The position numbers and the translations under genes were made by a program. Shown here piece by piece: positions 23,358 through 29,049 of a DNA stretch of 29,049 bases. How positions within the stretch are numbered: position 1 is the stretch's first letter; each line of letters starts with the position of its first letter. The stretch comes from JBFGCT01 sp041581055. GTDB taxonomy: Bacteria; Actinomycetota; Acidimicrobiia; Acidimicrobiales; Ilumatobacteraceae. Under the pieces are notes generated by a model that saw only the letters and a program-made list of their open reading frames with translations, searched no databases and was not told where the DNA came from. The stretch covers positions 1 through 29,049 of the forward strand of contig JBFGCT010000029.1 of assembly GCA_041581055.1 (NCBI GenBank), given 5' to 3'.

Positions 23358-24719
23358 TCAGGCGAGGGTGAGTTGCTCGGGTTCGGTGGCCCACGGCGGC
23401 GAAGTGGGTTCGATGTCGGTGGGTTCGGGCTTGGTGGCCGATGGAGCGGTGGTGCGGATGTCGGGATGGCCGGGTTCGGAGCGGTGTTCGATTGCCGGCT
23501 CTCGGCCGGTCTCGCCGGCTCGGGGTGGTGACGCAGGTGGCGAGACCCCGGACGGTCGGCTGACCTCGACCGATCCGTCGGGGTTGGTGACCATCAGCTC
23601 GGCGCCGGAGCCGGTCATCTTCCAGCCTCGTTGGTGGCTGAGTTGGTGGTGGCGGTGGCAGAGCAGGACGAGGTTCTCGTCGTTGGTCGGGCCGTGGTCC
23701 GCCCGGTGGACGATGTGGTGGGCGTCGCACCAGGTGGCTCGGATCGAGCAGCCCGGCCAACGGCATCGCTGATCGCGGGCGACCAGCGCGAGGAAGAGGT
23801 TGTCGGACACCAGCCGGTTCTCGTGCCCGAAGTCCAAGATGGACGAGCCGGGGCCGGTGATCAGCCGGTGGATCCCGGCGTCGCACGCCAGCCGGCGCAC
23901 CGTGTCGGGGTCGAGTGTCGGCCCGACGTGGGTGATGCCGCGCTTGGCGGCGCGTTCGACGATGGTGTCGAAGGGGACGGTGGCGATCAGTTTGGTGTTC
24001 GACCGGCCTCCGGTGAGCTTGCCCTTGGAGGCGGCGTGGCAGAGCTGGGTCAACGCGTCCGCGCACCGCTGCTCGCGGGTGCGCCGGGTGCCGTCGAACG
24101 CGGTGTGGTTCATGATCCCGTCGAGGGCGGAGCGGACGATCGCCCCGGACTCGGGGTCGAGCAGCCCGTCGACCTTGGTCATGCCGCCGGGGAGGTCGGT
24201 GACGGTGAGCCGTCGCCGGGCCCGCTGCCGGTCGGCGAGGTCGGCGTCGCGATCCGGGTCGGTCCGGTTGCGCCACTGCTCCACGGCGGGCTTGACCTGG
24301 GGGAGTGGCAGGTCGGCGATCGCCTCGACGATCTCGGCGTCGAGGGTCTGCCCGCCGGCGGCGCCGACCGCGACGGTCGCCTGATCGGCCGAAACCTCCC
24401 CGGCGGTGACGGCCGAGGCGAGCTCGTCGGAGTTCGCCATCGCCTCACCCAACTCGGCGGCGGTGCGGTTCTTGCGCGTGGACGTGCCGGTCTGCTTGCC
24501 CAACCACTCCGCGGTGTCTCTCGACCCGGTGCCGATGAACGCGCCAGCGGCGTCGGCGGCGTGGGTCAGGCGGGCGAGCTGCGCTTCGAACTGGGAGTGG
24601 ACCTGCTTGAACCGCTTCAACTCCGAGCGCAGCGTCGAGGCGTCACAGCCATCCACGCACACCCGCCCGACCTCGCTCACGGCCACTGAGGTGGCGGTGA
24701 CGGCGTCGGCGAGGTCCAT
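23358..24719 (-). CDS. DUF222/HNH endonuclease family protein (13E12-type), copy 3, intact
   Basis: A 453-aa protein and the only complete copy in the window. The DUF222 domain takes up about residues 10-300 (VDGCDASTLRSELKR, WLGKQTGTSTRKNRTAAEL, LLDPESGAIVRSALDG, QRCADALTQL). The HNH nuclease domain follows near 315-365: CRWPGC, WCDAHHIVH, ADHGPTNDENLVLLCHRHHQ, with CxxxxC/CxxH zinc ligands and the HH catalytic pair intact. The last 90 residues are a low-complexity Pro/Glu/Ser tail. Family members are multi-copy and of unknown role, often treated as repeats; HNH chemistry suggests DNA cutting. The ATG at 24719 (MDLADAV) is set by a -10 box 7 nt upstream; in-frame ATGs at 24725 and 24728 overlap the promoter. 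Confidence 0.92.
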   Translation of the reverse strand: MDLADAVTATSVAVSEVGRVCVDGCDASTLRSELKRFKQVHSQFEAQLARLTHAADAAGAFIGTGSRDTAEWLGKQTGTSTRKNRTAAELGEAMANSDELASAVTAGEVSADQATVAVGAAGGQTLDAEIVEAIADLPLPQVKPAVEQWRNRTDPDRDADLADRQRARRRLTVTDLPGGMTKVDGLLDPESGAIVRSALDGIMNHTAFDGTRRTREQRCADALTQLCHAASKGKLTGGRSNTKLIATVPFDTIVERAAKRGITHVGPTLDPDTVRRLACDAGIHRLITGPGSSILDFGHENRLVSDNLFLALVARDQRCRWPGCSIRATWCDAHHIVHRADHGPTNDENLVLLCHRHHQLSHQRGWKMTGSGAELMVTNPDGSVEVSRPSGVSPPASPPRAGETGREPAIEHRSEPGHPDIRTTAPSATKPEPTDIEPTSPPWATEPEQLTLA

Positions 24720-24726
24720 GCGCATC

Positions 24727-24755
24727 ATGATAACGAACATACGTTCGATCGTCAA
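24727..24755 (-). promoter_or_regulatory. LexA/SOS-type box inside leaderless promoter of DUF222 copy 3
   Basis: Minus strand: -35 TTGACG (24750-24755), 17-nt spacer, -10 TATCAT (24727-24732), 7 nt, ATG at 24719. The spacer holds CGAAC-ATAC-GTTCG (24734-24747 on the plus strand), extended on one side to match the mycobacterial SOS box. The best promoter in the window. Confidence 0.82.
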
Positions 24756-24791
24756 CCTTCGTCGAAAAGTTTCTCCGCGGGACCGATCGCT

Positions 24792-24797
24792 TACTGT
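24792..24797 (+). promoter_or_regulatory. Candidate -10 box, leaderless start at 24805
   Basis: TACTGT ends 7 nt before ATG 24805. The intervening bases CGGGGGC could also act as a weak ribosome site. Confidence 0.5.
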
Positions 24798-24804
24798 CGG
24801 GGGC

Positions 24805-25068
24805 ATGGCGCGGGAACGGCACGTGTGGACGGAGGAGGGGTTGCTGACGTGGGACGGGTGGGTGCTCGAGCTGTTCAAGAACGACGGCAAGACCGGGGCC
24901 TGGCGGGTGCACGCCCTGACGATCGTGCGGTGGGAGATCGAGCAGCGCCGCGGCGTGTTCCTGCTGAAGGTCTTCGAGCACGAGAAGCACTACGAGTCGG
25001 TCCTCGCCGCTGACCGTCAGCGGCCGATGGTCGAGTCGCTGATGGCCGAGGTGGACGCCGCCCGCTGA
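24805..25068 (+). CDS. Small protein of unknown function (87 aa)
   Basis: An 87-aa soluble protein, MARERHVWTEEGLLTWDGWV onward, with alternating hydrophobic residues (WVLELFKND, ALTIVRWEIE, GVFLLKVFEHEKHY) suggesting a small beta sandwich or PH-like barrel followed by one helix (PMVESLMAEVDAAR). I do not recognise a family. It is transcribed divergently from the DUF222/HNH gene; their starts are 85 bp apart, and both have -10 boxes in leaderless position. Codon use fits the host. It lies tail-to-tail with the VOC gene at 25089. Confidence 0.7.
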   Translation: MARERHVWTEEGLLTWDGWVLELFKNDGKTGAWRVHALTIVRWEIEQRRGVFLLKVFEHEKHYESVLAADRQRPMVESLMAEVDAAR

Positions 25069-25088
25069 CCGCGCCCCCGGCCCTCGGC

Positions 25089-25547
25089 TCAAGCCAACGG
25101 GTGATACCGCGCCGCGGGCGTGCCGGGCGGGTTGACCCGGCCGGGCGCGGCGTCGGGGTTGGCGACGCACACCTCGAGCTCGAGGCCCTCGGGGTCGCGG
25201 AAGAACACGCTGAGCACCTGCCCGAAATCGGTCACGAACCCGTCCGTGCAGCCGCGCGCCATCAGCTCGGCGCGGAGGTCGTCGAACTGCTCGATCGACG
25301 TCGCCCGGAACGCGAAGTGGTCGAGGCGACCGCGGCCGAAGATCGGCGTCTGCCGGGCGGCCTCGTCGTTGCCGTCGATCTGGAACACGTTGATCTCCGA
25401 GCTCGGACCGATCCGCACCACCGCCATCTCGAGCCCGTCCTCGCGGAGCCGACCCTCTTCCTCGGCGTCGAACACGTCGCGGTAGAACGCGACGAACCGG
25501 TCGAGGTCGGCGGTCAGGACCGCCACATGGTCGAAACCGGCGAGCAT
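25089..25547 (-). CDS. VOC family protein, paralogue of the gene at 22701
   Basis: A 152-aa VOC-fold protein. Two modules begin GFDHVAVLTADLDRFVAFYR and GRGRLDHFAFRATSIEQFDDL; likely metal ligands are His in DHV and DHF and Glu in LELEV. The region INVFQIDGN, RQTPIFGRGRLDH is almost the same as in the gene at 22701. The ATG at 25547 comes one base after the stop of the next VOC gene upstream (TGA-C-ATG), so translation is coupled and the two VOC genes form an operon. The substrate is unknown. Confidence 0.88.
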   Translation of the reverse strand: MLAGFDHVAVLTADLDRFVAFYRDVFDAEEEGRLREDGLEMAVVRIGPSSEINVFQIDGNDEAARQTPIFGRGRLDHFAFRATSIEQFDDLRAELMARGCTDGFVTDFGQVLSVFFRDPEGLELEVCVANPDAAPGRVNPPGTPAARYHPLA

Positions 25548-25548
25548 G

Positions 25549-25950
25549 TCAGCTTCCGTCCTCCCAGAAGATCGACAGCTGGATGCCGTCGGGATCGGCG
25601 AAGTTGAGGATCGCCCCCATCGGGATCGCGATCACCCCCGAGTGCCCGATGCCGGCGTCGTCGAGACGGGTCGTCCAAGCATCGATGTCGGCGCGCGTGG
25701 CGACCTGGAACGCGGCGTGATCGAGCCCGGTCCGGCCGGCGCGAAACGACGAGCCGTCATTGGCGGCGTGCTCGACGAGGCCGAGCATCGCCGATGATCC
25801 GGCGAGGCGGTAGACCTTTGACCGGCGCTCGTCGCCCGGCTCGTCGATGACCGGCTCGAGGTCGAAGAGCCGCTCGTACCACGCCGCGCTGGCCGCGAGG
25901 TCACGCACCGTCAGCGCCACGTGATGGAACCCGGTCAGAGCGCCGTCCAC
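25549..25950 (-). CDS. VOC family protein (third, divergent)
   Basis: A 133-aa VOC protein, more distant from the other two. Module one: GFHHVALTVRDLAASAAWYERLF; module two: GLDHAAFQVATRADIDAWTTRL, followed by GAILNFADPDGIQLSIFWE, the usual F-DPDG--LE ending with Glu as ligand. It resembles glyoxalase/bleomycin-resistance type members. The start GTG at 25950 is six bases after TACGGT (25957-25962), a leaderless layout. It is first in a two-gene operon with the VOC gene at 25089-25547. Confidence 0.88.
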   Translation of the reverse strand: MDGALTGFHHVALTVRDLAASAAWYERLFDLEPVIDEPGDERRSKVYRLAGSSAMLGLVEHAANDGSSFRAGRTGLDHAAFQVATRADIDAWTTRLDDAGIGHSGVIAIPMGAILNFADPDGIQLSIFWEDGS

Positions 25951-25956
25951 TGGCGC

Positions 25957-25962
25957 ACCGTA
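25957..25962 (-). promoter_or_regulatory. Candidate -10 box, leaderless start of VOC operon
   Basis: Minus-strand TACGGT, then 6 nt, then GTG 25950. No ribosome site is visible ahead of the GTG. Confidence 0.45.
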
Positions 25963-26277
25963 CCGCAGTGGTGAGGCCGGCCCGCCGCACGAAGGCGGGG
26001 ATCTTGCCTCGTAGAGGCCTCCGGCCCACGGGTCATCCCGTGGACCGTCATCGCGTTCGCCGCCGCCGGCGTCCGCTCGTCATCGGTGGCCGGCCCCGAG
26101 CGGCCCTGATCCGTCGGCGCGACGGCGGGCCTTCCAATGCGCCGTCGCCGATTGGGTCGCCCTCCGTCAGGGGCGCGAGACGATGTCGGTCGAGCGCGAC
26201 GAAGCGCGGCAGGCTTCCGGTGTCTACCGCCGTCCCGCGGACCCAGCCGCGTCGTGAAGGCATTGGCGTTTGCGGGC
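25963..26277. other. Gene-free stretch with a stem-loop, left border of the low-GC island
   Basis: About 315 bp between the VOC operon and the cassette promoter. Open frames here are Arg/Pro-rich with no start signals and look like shadows. One feature stands out: CCACGGG (26026-26032) and CCCGTGG (26037-26043), a perfect 7-bp stem with loop TCAT, no T-run on either side. GC content begins to fall after about 26230. I see no tRNA or attachment site. Confidence 0.5.
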
Positions 26278-26304
26278 TTGACCCCCAGTCACACGTGGTA
26301 GCTT
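26278..26304 (+). promoter_or_regulatory. Candidate promoter of the three-gene cassette
   Basis: TTGACC (26278-26283), 15-nt spacer, TAGCTT (26299-26304), then 7 nt to an ATG at 26312. The -35 is good and the -10 acceptable; the spacer is short. The distance to the ATG fits a leaderless transcript. Confidence 0.45.
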
Positions 26305-26311
26305 CGCCTGA

Positions 26312-26482
26312 ATGGCTGCTGCGAACTCTCAAGGTGGTGGCCTGCGATGCCGACGTTCAGGGGGAGGAACTATGTCATTGCCGCAGTCCATCGCAGTTCG
26401 TCGGGTGCCCGGCGCTCGGAAGTGGGCGACCCTTCAGGTAGGTTGGCGCGCTGATTTGACTACTCTGGGTGACTGGCAATGA
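26312..26482 (+). CDS. Small basic protein, first gene of an unrecognised three-gene cassette (56 or 36 aa)
   Basis: A short frame with two plausible starts. From ATG 26312 (leaderless, 7 nt after TAGCTT) the product is 56 aa; from ATG 26372 it is 36 aa (MSLPQSIAVRRVPG onward) and has a very strong ribosome site, GGGGGAGGAAC, just before it. The peptide is basic and ends LGDWQ. Its TGA overlaps the next gene's ATG as ATGA (26479-26482), which argues that it is really translated and coupled. I do not recognise it. It could be a small regulator, antitoxin or leader peptide; the overlap and the ribosome site are the evidence, not the sequence itself. Confidence 0.5.
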   Translation: MAAANSQGGGLRCRRSGGGTMSLPQSIAVRRVPGARKWATLQVGWRADLTTLGDWQ

Positions 26483-27039
26483 CTGAGGATGATGGATCGA
26501 ACGAACTTCCGGGCGTCGAGCCGCTGGCGGCGTTGCTTGCGATGAACGTGGAGACCTTCGACGCCGCCGAACTGAAGCGCTACCTCAAGACGCGTAGGTT
26601 CATGTTCTGGCGTCGCAATGACCAGCATGTCAAGCACCTCTTCGAGGAGCTCGGAAGCCTGGTCCGTTTCATTCGGGACAGCACAGGGTGGACGATCGAA
26701 GACATCCTGCACGTGATCGGTTGCCAGAAGCATGGTGGCGCGCTGAACAGTGAGCACTTGGAGGTGGCGGAGCGTCAAACGCGAAAGCTCGCAACCGCGG
26801 TCTCTGAGATCCACGAGATCCTCGGCGACGGCACTGCTGTGGACGTTGCGTTCCGTTGCCCCCCCGGCGACTCGTTCGGCGATCTGAGGAGCATGTCTGA
26901 AGAGCAGTGGGCCCGGATTCGGACGGAGGCGCGTGTGTACGCGAACAAGCGGGCCTACTCCGTAGATGGCGGAACCGAACACTTCGGTGATGGCTCACGG
27001 CGCGCCCTGAGGGCCGCAGCAGAGCGATTCGCAGGCTGA
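26479..27039 (+). CDS. Unrecognised 186-aa protein, second gene of the cassette
   Basis: A 186-aa soluble, mostly helical protein: acidic N-terminus (MTEDDGSNELPGVEPL), a basic aromatic patch (LKRYLKTRRFMFWRRNDQHV), then FEELGSLVRFIRDSTGWTIEDILHVIGCQ, which has a helix-turn-helix-like rhythm, and a charged C-terminal half. No catalytic motif or membrane segment. GC content and codon use (more A/T-ending codons) are below those of the flanking genes, suggesting transfer. It overlaps the small ORF by 4 bp and is followed by the third gene after 7 bp, so the three act as one unit. A DNA-binding or partner-binding role is possible but unproven. Confidence 0.72.
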   Translation: MTEDDGSNELPGVEPLAALLAMNVETFDAAELKRYLKTRRFMFWRRNDQHVKHLFEELGSLVRFIRDSTGWTIEDILHVIGCQKHGGALNSEHLEVAERQTRKLATAVSEIHEILGDGTAVDVAFRCPPGDSFGDLRSMSEEQWARIRTEARVYANKRAYSVDGGTEHFGDGSRRALRAAAERFAG

Positions 27040-27046
27040 CTCGAGG

Positions 27047-27685
27047 ATGGTGGCCACGGAGTGGCACTTGGGCCTTCGCGCGTGGAACGTCGGACATCCA
27101 CCGTTCCCCGACGAGCCGGAGTTGGTTCCTTTAGAACAGGAGCTGACCGACTTCCTCGTCGCGTTGCAGGATGATCCTCCATCTGCTCCGCTGGTGGGGC
27201 GCGACGGGACGCTTGGGCCGGCTATCGAGTCCGGGGTGGTACAGATTCTGGAGCAGGAGGGTGAATATGCTGCGGCCGTCGTCGGGTTGCTCGCTCGACC
27301 AGACCTCGAGCAGTTGTTCGCTCCGCTAGACGGCGAGCTCGATGATTGTGTCCATCAGCTAGGGAGCGACAAGGATGATCGGGTCAGGCGGAAGCTCCTA
27401 GCGGATATCGCCAAGCCGCTCGCGGCCGGCGCCATATTGGTCAACAGTACGATCGGCCTCACACCGTTCTCGGGGGTGGTCACCACGGGATGGTTGGTGG
27501 CCGCCGCTGCCCGCTGTTCGGCTCGCCTCCCGCTGCGAGAACGGATACCGATTCTGAGTTCCTTGGAGCAAGAGGTCCGATTGGCTTGTGATGCCGTTTC
27601 TGAGGGTCTGAATCCCGACCCTGCAGCCCTTCGGCTTGCGCAGTTTGTTCACGCGACGATGGTCAGGGGGGAGAGTCGTCGGTAG
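27047..27685 (+). CDS. Unrecognised 212-aa protein with a hydrophobic segment, third gene of the cassette
   Basis: A 212-aa protein. The N-terminal 110 residues are acidic and helical (PLEQELTDFLVALQDD, VVQILEQEGEYAAAVVGLLA). Around residues 125-160 is a hydrophobic stretch, LAAGAILVNSTIGLTPFSG and VVTTGWLVAAAARC, long enough for one or two membrane passes. The tail is amphipathic and basic (LPLRERIPILSS, MVRGESRR). ATG at 27047 has CGAGG just before it and lies 7 bp after the second gene. No family recognised. The mix of a soluble domain and a hydrophobic hairpin beside restriction and IS remnants is what one sees in defence or toxin cassettes, but this is context only. Confidence 0.7.
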   Translation: MVATEWHLGLRAWNVGHPPFPDEPELVPLEQELTDFLVALQDDPPSAPLVGRDGTLGPAIESGVVQILEQEGEYAAAVVGLLARPDLEQLFAPLDGELDDCVHQLGSDKDDRVRRKLLADIAKPLAAGAILVNSTIGLTPFSGVVTTGWLVAAAARCSARLPLRERIPILSSLEQEVRLACDAVSEGLNPDPAALRLAQFVHATMVRGESRR

Positions 27686-27772
27686 AGCCGTAGTGGGGCG
27701 ATTTCGGGTTGAGGCCCACTCGTTGACCGATTGACAGCGCTCTCGTTGGGGCTCGGTCGGAACTGATCGACG

Positions 27773-27778
27773 TATTCT
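27773..27778 (+). promoter_or_regulatory. Candidate -10 box upstream of the hsd remnant
   Basis: TATTCT ends 8 nt before ATG 27787, again a leaderless-type spacing. It may be the original promoter of a type I restriction-modification operon. Confidence 0.4.
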
Positions 27779-27786
27779 CAGCCCCG

Positions 27787-28020
27787 ATGCTGACCCTTCC
27801 CCAACTCGAACGACATCTCTTCGCGGCCGCCGACGTGCGCGACGCCAAGCTGTTCGGCGAGGTCCAGGTGCGCACCCGGCTGCGCTACCGCGACACCGTC
27901 GACGGCGACTTCGACCCGTACAAGTACAAGGACAAGGTGCGGGCATTGATCGACGAGCACATCACCGTGCTCGATCTGTCCCAGAAGATCGCACCGGTCC
28001 GGATCACCGACATCGATTTC
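27787..28020 (+). pseudogene. Chimeric remnant of type I restriction-modification genes (hsdM start joined to hsdR end)
   Basis: A 78-codon remnant. The first 16 residues, MLTLPQLERHLFAAAD, match the usual start of type I methyltransferase (HsdM) proteins, which normally continues ILRGKMDASE. Here it switches at once to RDAKLFGEVQVRTRLRYRDT and FDPYKYKDKVRALIDEHIT ... KIAPVRITDIDF, which looks like the C-terminal part of a type I restriction subunit (HsdR). So the bodies of the methyltransferase, specificity and helicase/nuclease genes appear to be gone by one internal deletion. The frame then runs into the IS element at about 28021. Identification is from remembered family patterns; the HsdM part is short. 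Confidence 0.55.
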
Positions 28021-28908
28021 CGGGCACCCCGAACCGCAAGCGCGCAGCGGTCACGATGCTGCGCGACCGGTTCGGGGTCTCCGAACGCCGAGCCTGCCGG
28101 GTGGTCGGCCAGCACCGATCGACCCAGCGTCTCGACCCACCACCGATCCCTGACGATGAGGCCCGGCTGCGTGAGTTCTCCGGGCGTTCTCGAAGCGTCG
28201 ACCGCGGTGGGGCTGGCGACGCGCCGCCAAAGCCGCCCGCAAGGCGGGCTGGCAGGTCAACGACAAGCGGATCCGACGCCTGTGGCGTGACGAGGGCCTA
28301 CGCGTCCCGACCAAGAAGCGCAAGAAGCCGTTGCGTGGGATCGGCGCCCACGTCGGCGCGATGTGCCCGATCGTGCCCAACGCCCTGTGGGCGCTCGACT
28401 TCCAGTTCGACGTCACCGGCGATGGCAGGACCCTGAAGATGCTCAACGTGATCGACGAGTTCACCCGCGAGTGTTTGGCGATCGAGGTCGACCGGTCGAT
28501 CGACGCCGACGGCGTCGTCGCCGTCCTCGACCGCCTCGCCATCGAACGCGGCACGGCACCGGCGTTCGTCCGGTTCGACCACGGTCCCGAGTTCATTGCC
28601 CACGCGGTGGCCGACTGGTGTCGGTTCAACCACACCGACAGCGTGTTCACCGACCCCGGCTCACCGTGGCAGAACGCGTGGATCGAAGCCTTCAACGGCC
28701 GCTTCCGCGACGAGCTGCTCAACGGCTGGCAGTTCGACAGCCTGCTCGAGGCCCGCGTGATCATCGAGGACTGGCGCATCGACTACAACATCAACCGACC
28801 CCACACCGCCCACGGCGACCTCACCCCCACCGAGTTCGCCACCCACTGGACCACCATCAACCAACCCCAAGCCGCATAGCAACTGGACCACTCATCGGGT
28901 CCCCCTCA
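28021..28908 (+). mobile_element. IS3-family element remnant, left end missing
   Basis: Contains a near full-length orfB-type transposase and a right end. The right end is taken as the sequence ending GGTCCCCCTCA at 28908, after which the sequence reads as a different open frame. The left end, the inverted partner (TGAGGGGGACC) and orfA are not found upstream; IS sequence starts abruptly at the hsd remnant. No target-site duplication can be assigned. The element cannot move by itself. Confidence 0.7.
28026..28879 (+). pseudogene. IS3-family transposase (orfB), frameshifted
   Basis: An integrase-fold transposase of about 285 residues read in two frames. The first part (from about 28026, NRKRAAVTMLRDRFGVSERR and ACRVVGQHRSTQR) is the helix-turn-helix N-terminus of orfB; after LREF at about 28179 one base is missing and reading resumes in another frame as FSKRRPRWGWRRAAKAARK. 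The catalytic core follows: first Asp in ALDFQFDV, second in VRFDHGPEFIA (usually DNGPEF), and Glu in NAWIEAFNGRFRDELL. The C-terminus (YNINRPHTAHGDLTP) is complete. The frameshift lies inside orfB, not at the orfA/orfB junction where programmed slippage occurs, so it is inactivating. Confidence 0.88.
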
Positions 28909-28921
28909 GTTCTACCGCAGC

Positions 28922-29049
28922 ATGGTCCACGACGGAACCGCCTTCGCCGGCAACCTCGACTGGAAGCAGGTCCCGGCCGGGCCCGACCTCCTCCAGCTCA
29001 AGACCGCGGCGATCACGCTCGCCCTCCAGGCGTCGATCAAGAACCTCGC
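28922..29049 (+). CDS. Unidentified coding fragment running off the right edge
   Basis: After the IS end the plus strand is open and protein-like to the window edge: FYRSMVHDGTAFAGNLDW, then KQVPAGPDLLQLKTAAITL. It could begin at ATG 28922 or be the 3' remainder of a gene cut by the IS. Third-position GC use is as in host genes. I do not recognise the product. Confidence 0.4.
   Translation, partial: MVHDGTAFAGNLDWKQVPAGPDLLQLKTAAITLALQASIKNL

Noticed and set aside
26026..26043. Terminator or tRNA-like element at the CCACGGG/CCCGTGG stem-loop
   Set aside because: No T-run on either side and no tRNA cloverleaf around it; it lies between divergent genes, where no terminator is expected.
25968..26441. 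A 157-codon plus-strand open frame in the gap before the cassette
   Set aside because: Arg-rich, no start signal, and overlaps the better-supported small gene and promoter in another frame.
28056..28436. Programmed ribosomal frameshifting in the IS3 transposase
   Set aside because: The frame change is inside orfB near 28179, with no slippery A-run, and orfA is missing; a one-base loss explains it better.

Overview
The window is very GC-rich DNA with closely packed genes on both strands. The gene content points to an actinobacterium: three members of the DUF222/HNH (13E12-type) repeat family, a deazaflavin (F420)-type nitroreductase, a class II ribonucleotide reductase with a TSCPD tail, a cytochrome P450, Tat and lipoprotein signals, and many starts that look leaderless. 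An acidimicrobiia-like (Ilumatobacter-type) host is my best guess from style only.

Left part (1-6.5 kb): the 5' end of a DUF222/HNH gene (minus, cut by the window edge), a 31-codon acetyltransferase remnant coupled to a small nitroreductase-family gene, an SDR oxidoreductase, and a tight minus-strand operon of four genes with overlapping ends (E1-alpha, E1-beta and E2 of a branched-chain-type 2-oxoacid dehydrogenase, then a Glu/Leu/Phe/Val-type amino-acid dehydrogenase). The last enzyme would deaminate branched-chain amino acids and the complex would decarboxylate the resulting oxoacids; E3 is not in the window.

Middle part (6.7-20.5 kb): divergent nrdJ, a PT-rich membrane-anchored protein with a DUF6777-like domain, a decayed DUF222/HNH copy, a GH1-like glycosidase, a Tat lipoprotein GH25 lysozyme, a condensation-type acyltransferase ending in a stop-codon tandem repeat, four envelope proteins of unknown role, and a MazF/RHH toxin-antitoxin pair.

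Right part (20.7-29 kb): cytochrome P450, a DUF3558-like lipoprotein, two related VOC proteins flanking an intact DUF222/HNH gene, a third VOC gene, and then a lower-GC island. The island holds an unrecognised three-gene cassette (56 + 186 + 212 aa), a chimeric remnant of type I restriction-modification genes, and a truncated, frameshifted IS3-type transposase that keeps only its right end.

Two patterns cut across the window. (1) All three DUF222/HNH copies have the same promoter: a TTG -35 box, a LexA/SOS-type palindrome CGAAC-N4-GTTCG filling the 17-nt spacer, a TANCAT -10 box, and the ATG exactly 7 nt later, that is, SOS-controlled leaderless genes. (2) A family of hairpin repeats with arms TGTGACCGAACAT/ATGTTCGGTCACA occurs three times between genes. 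The best candidate for an undescribed system is the three-gene cassette at 26.3-27.7 kb.
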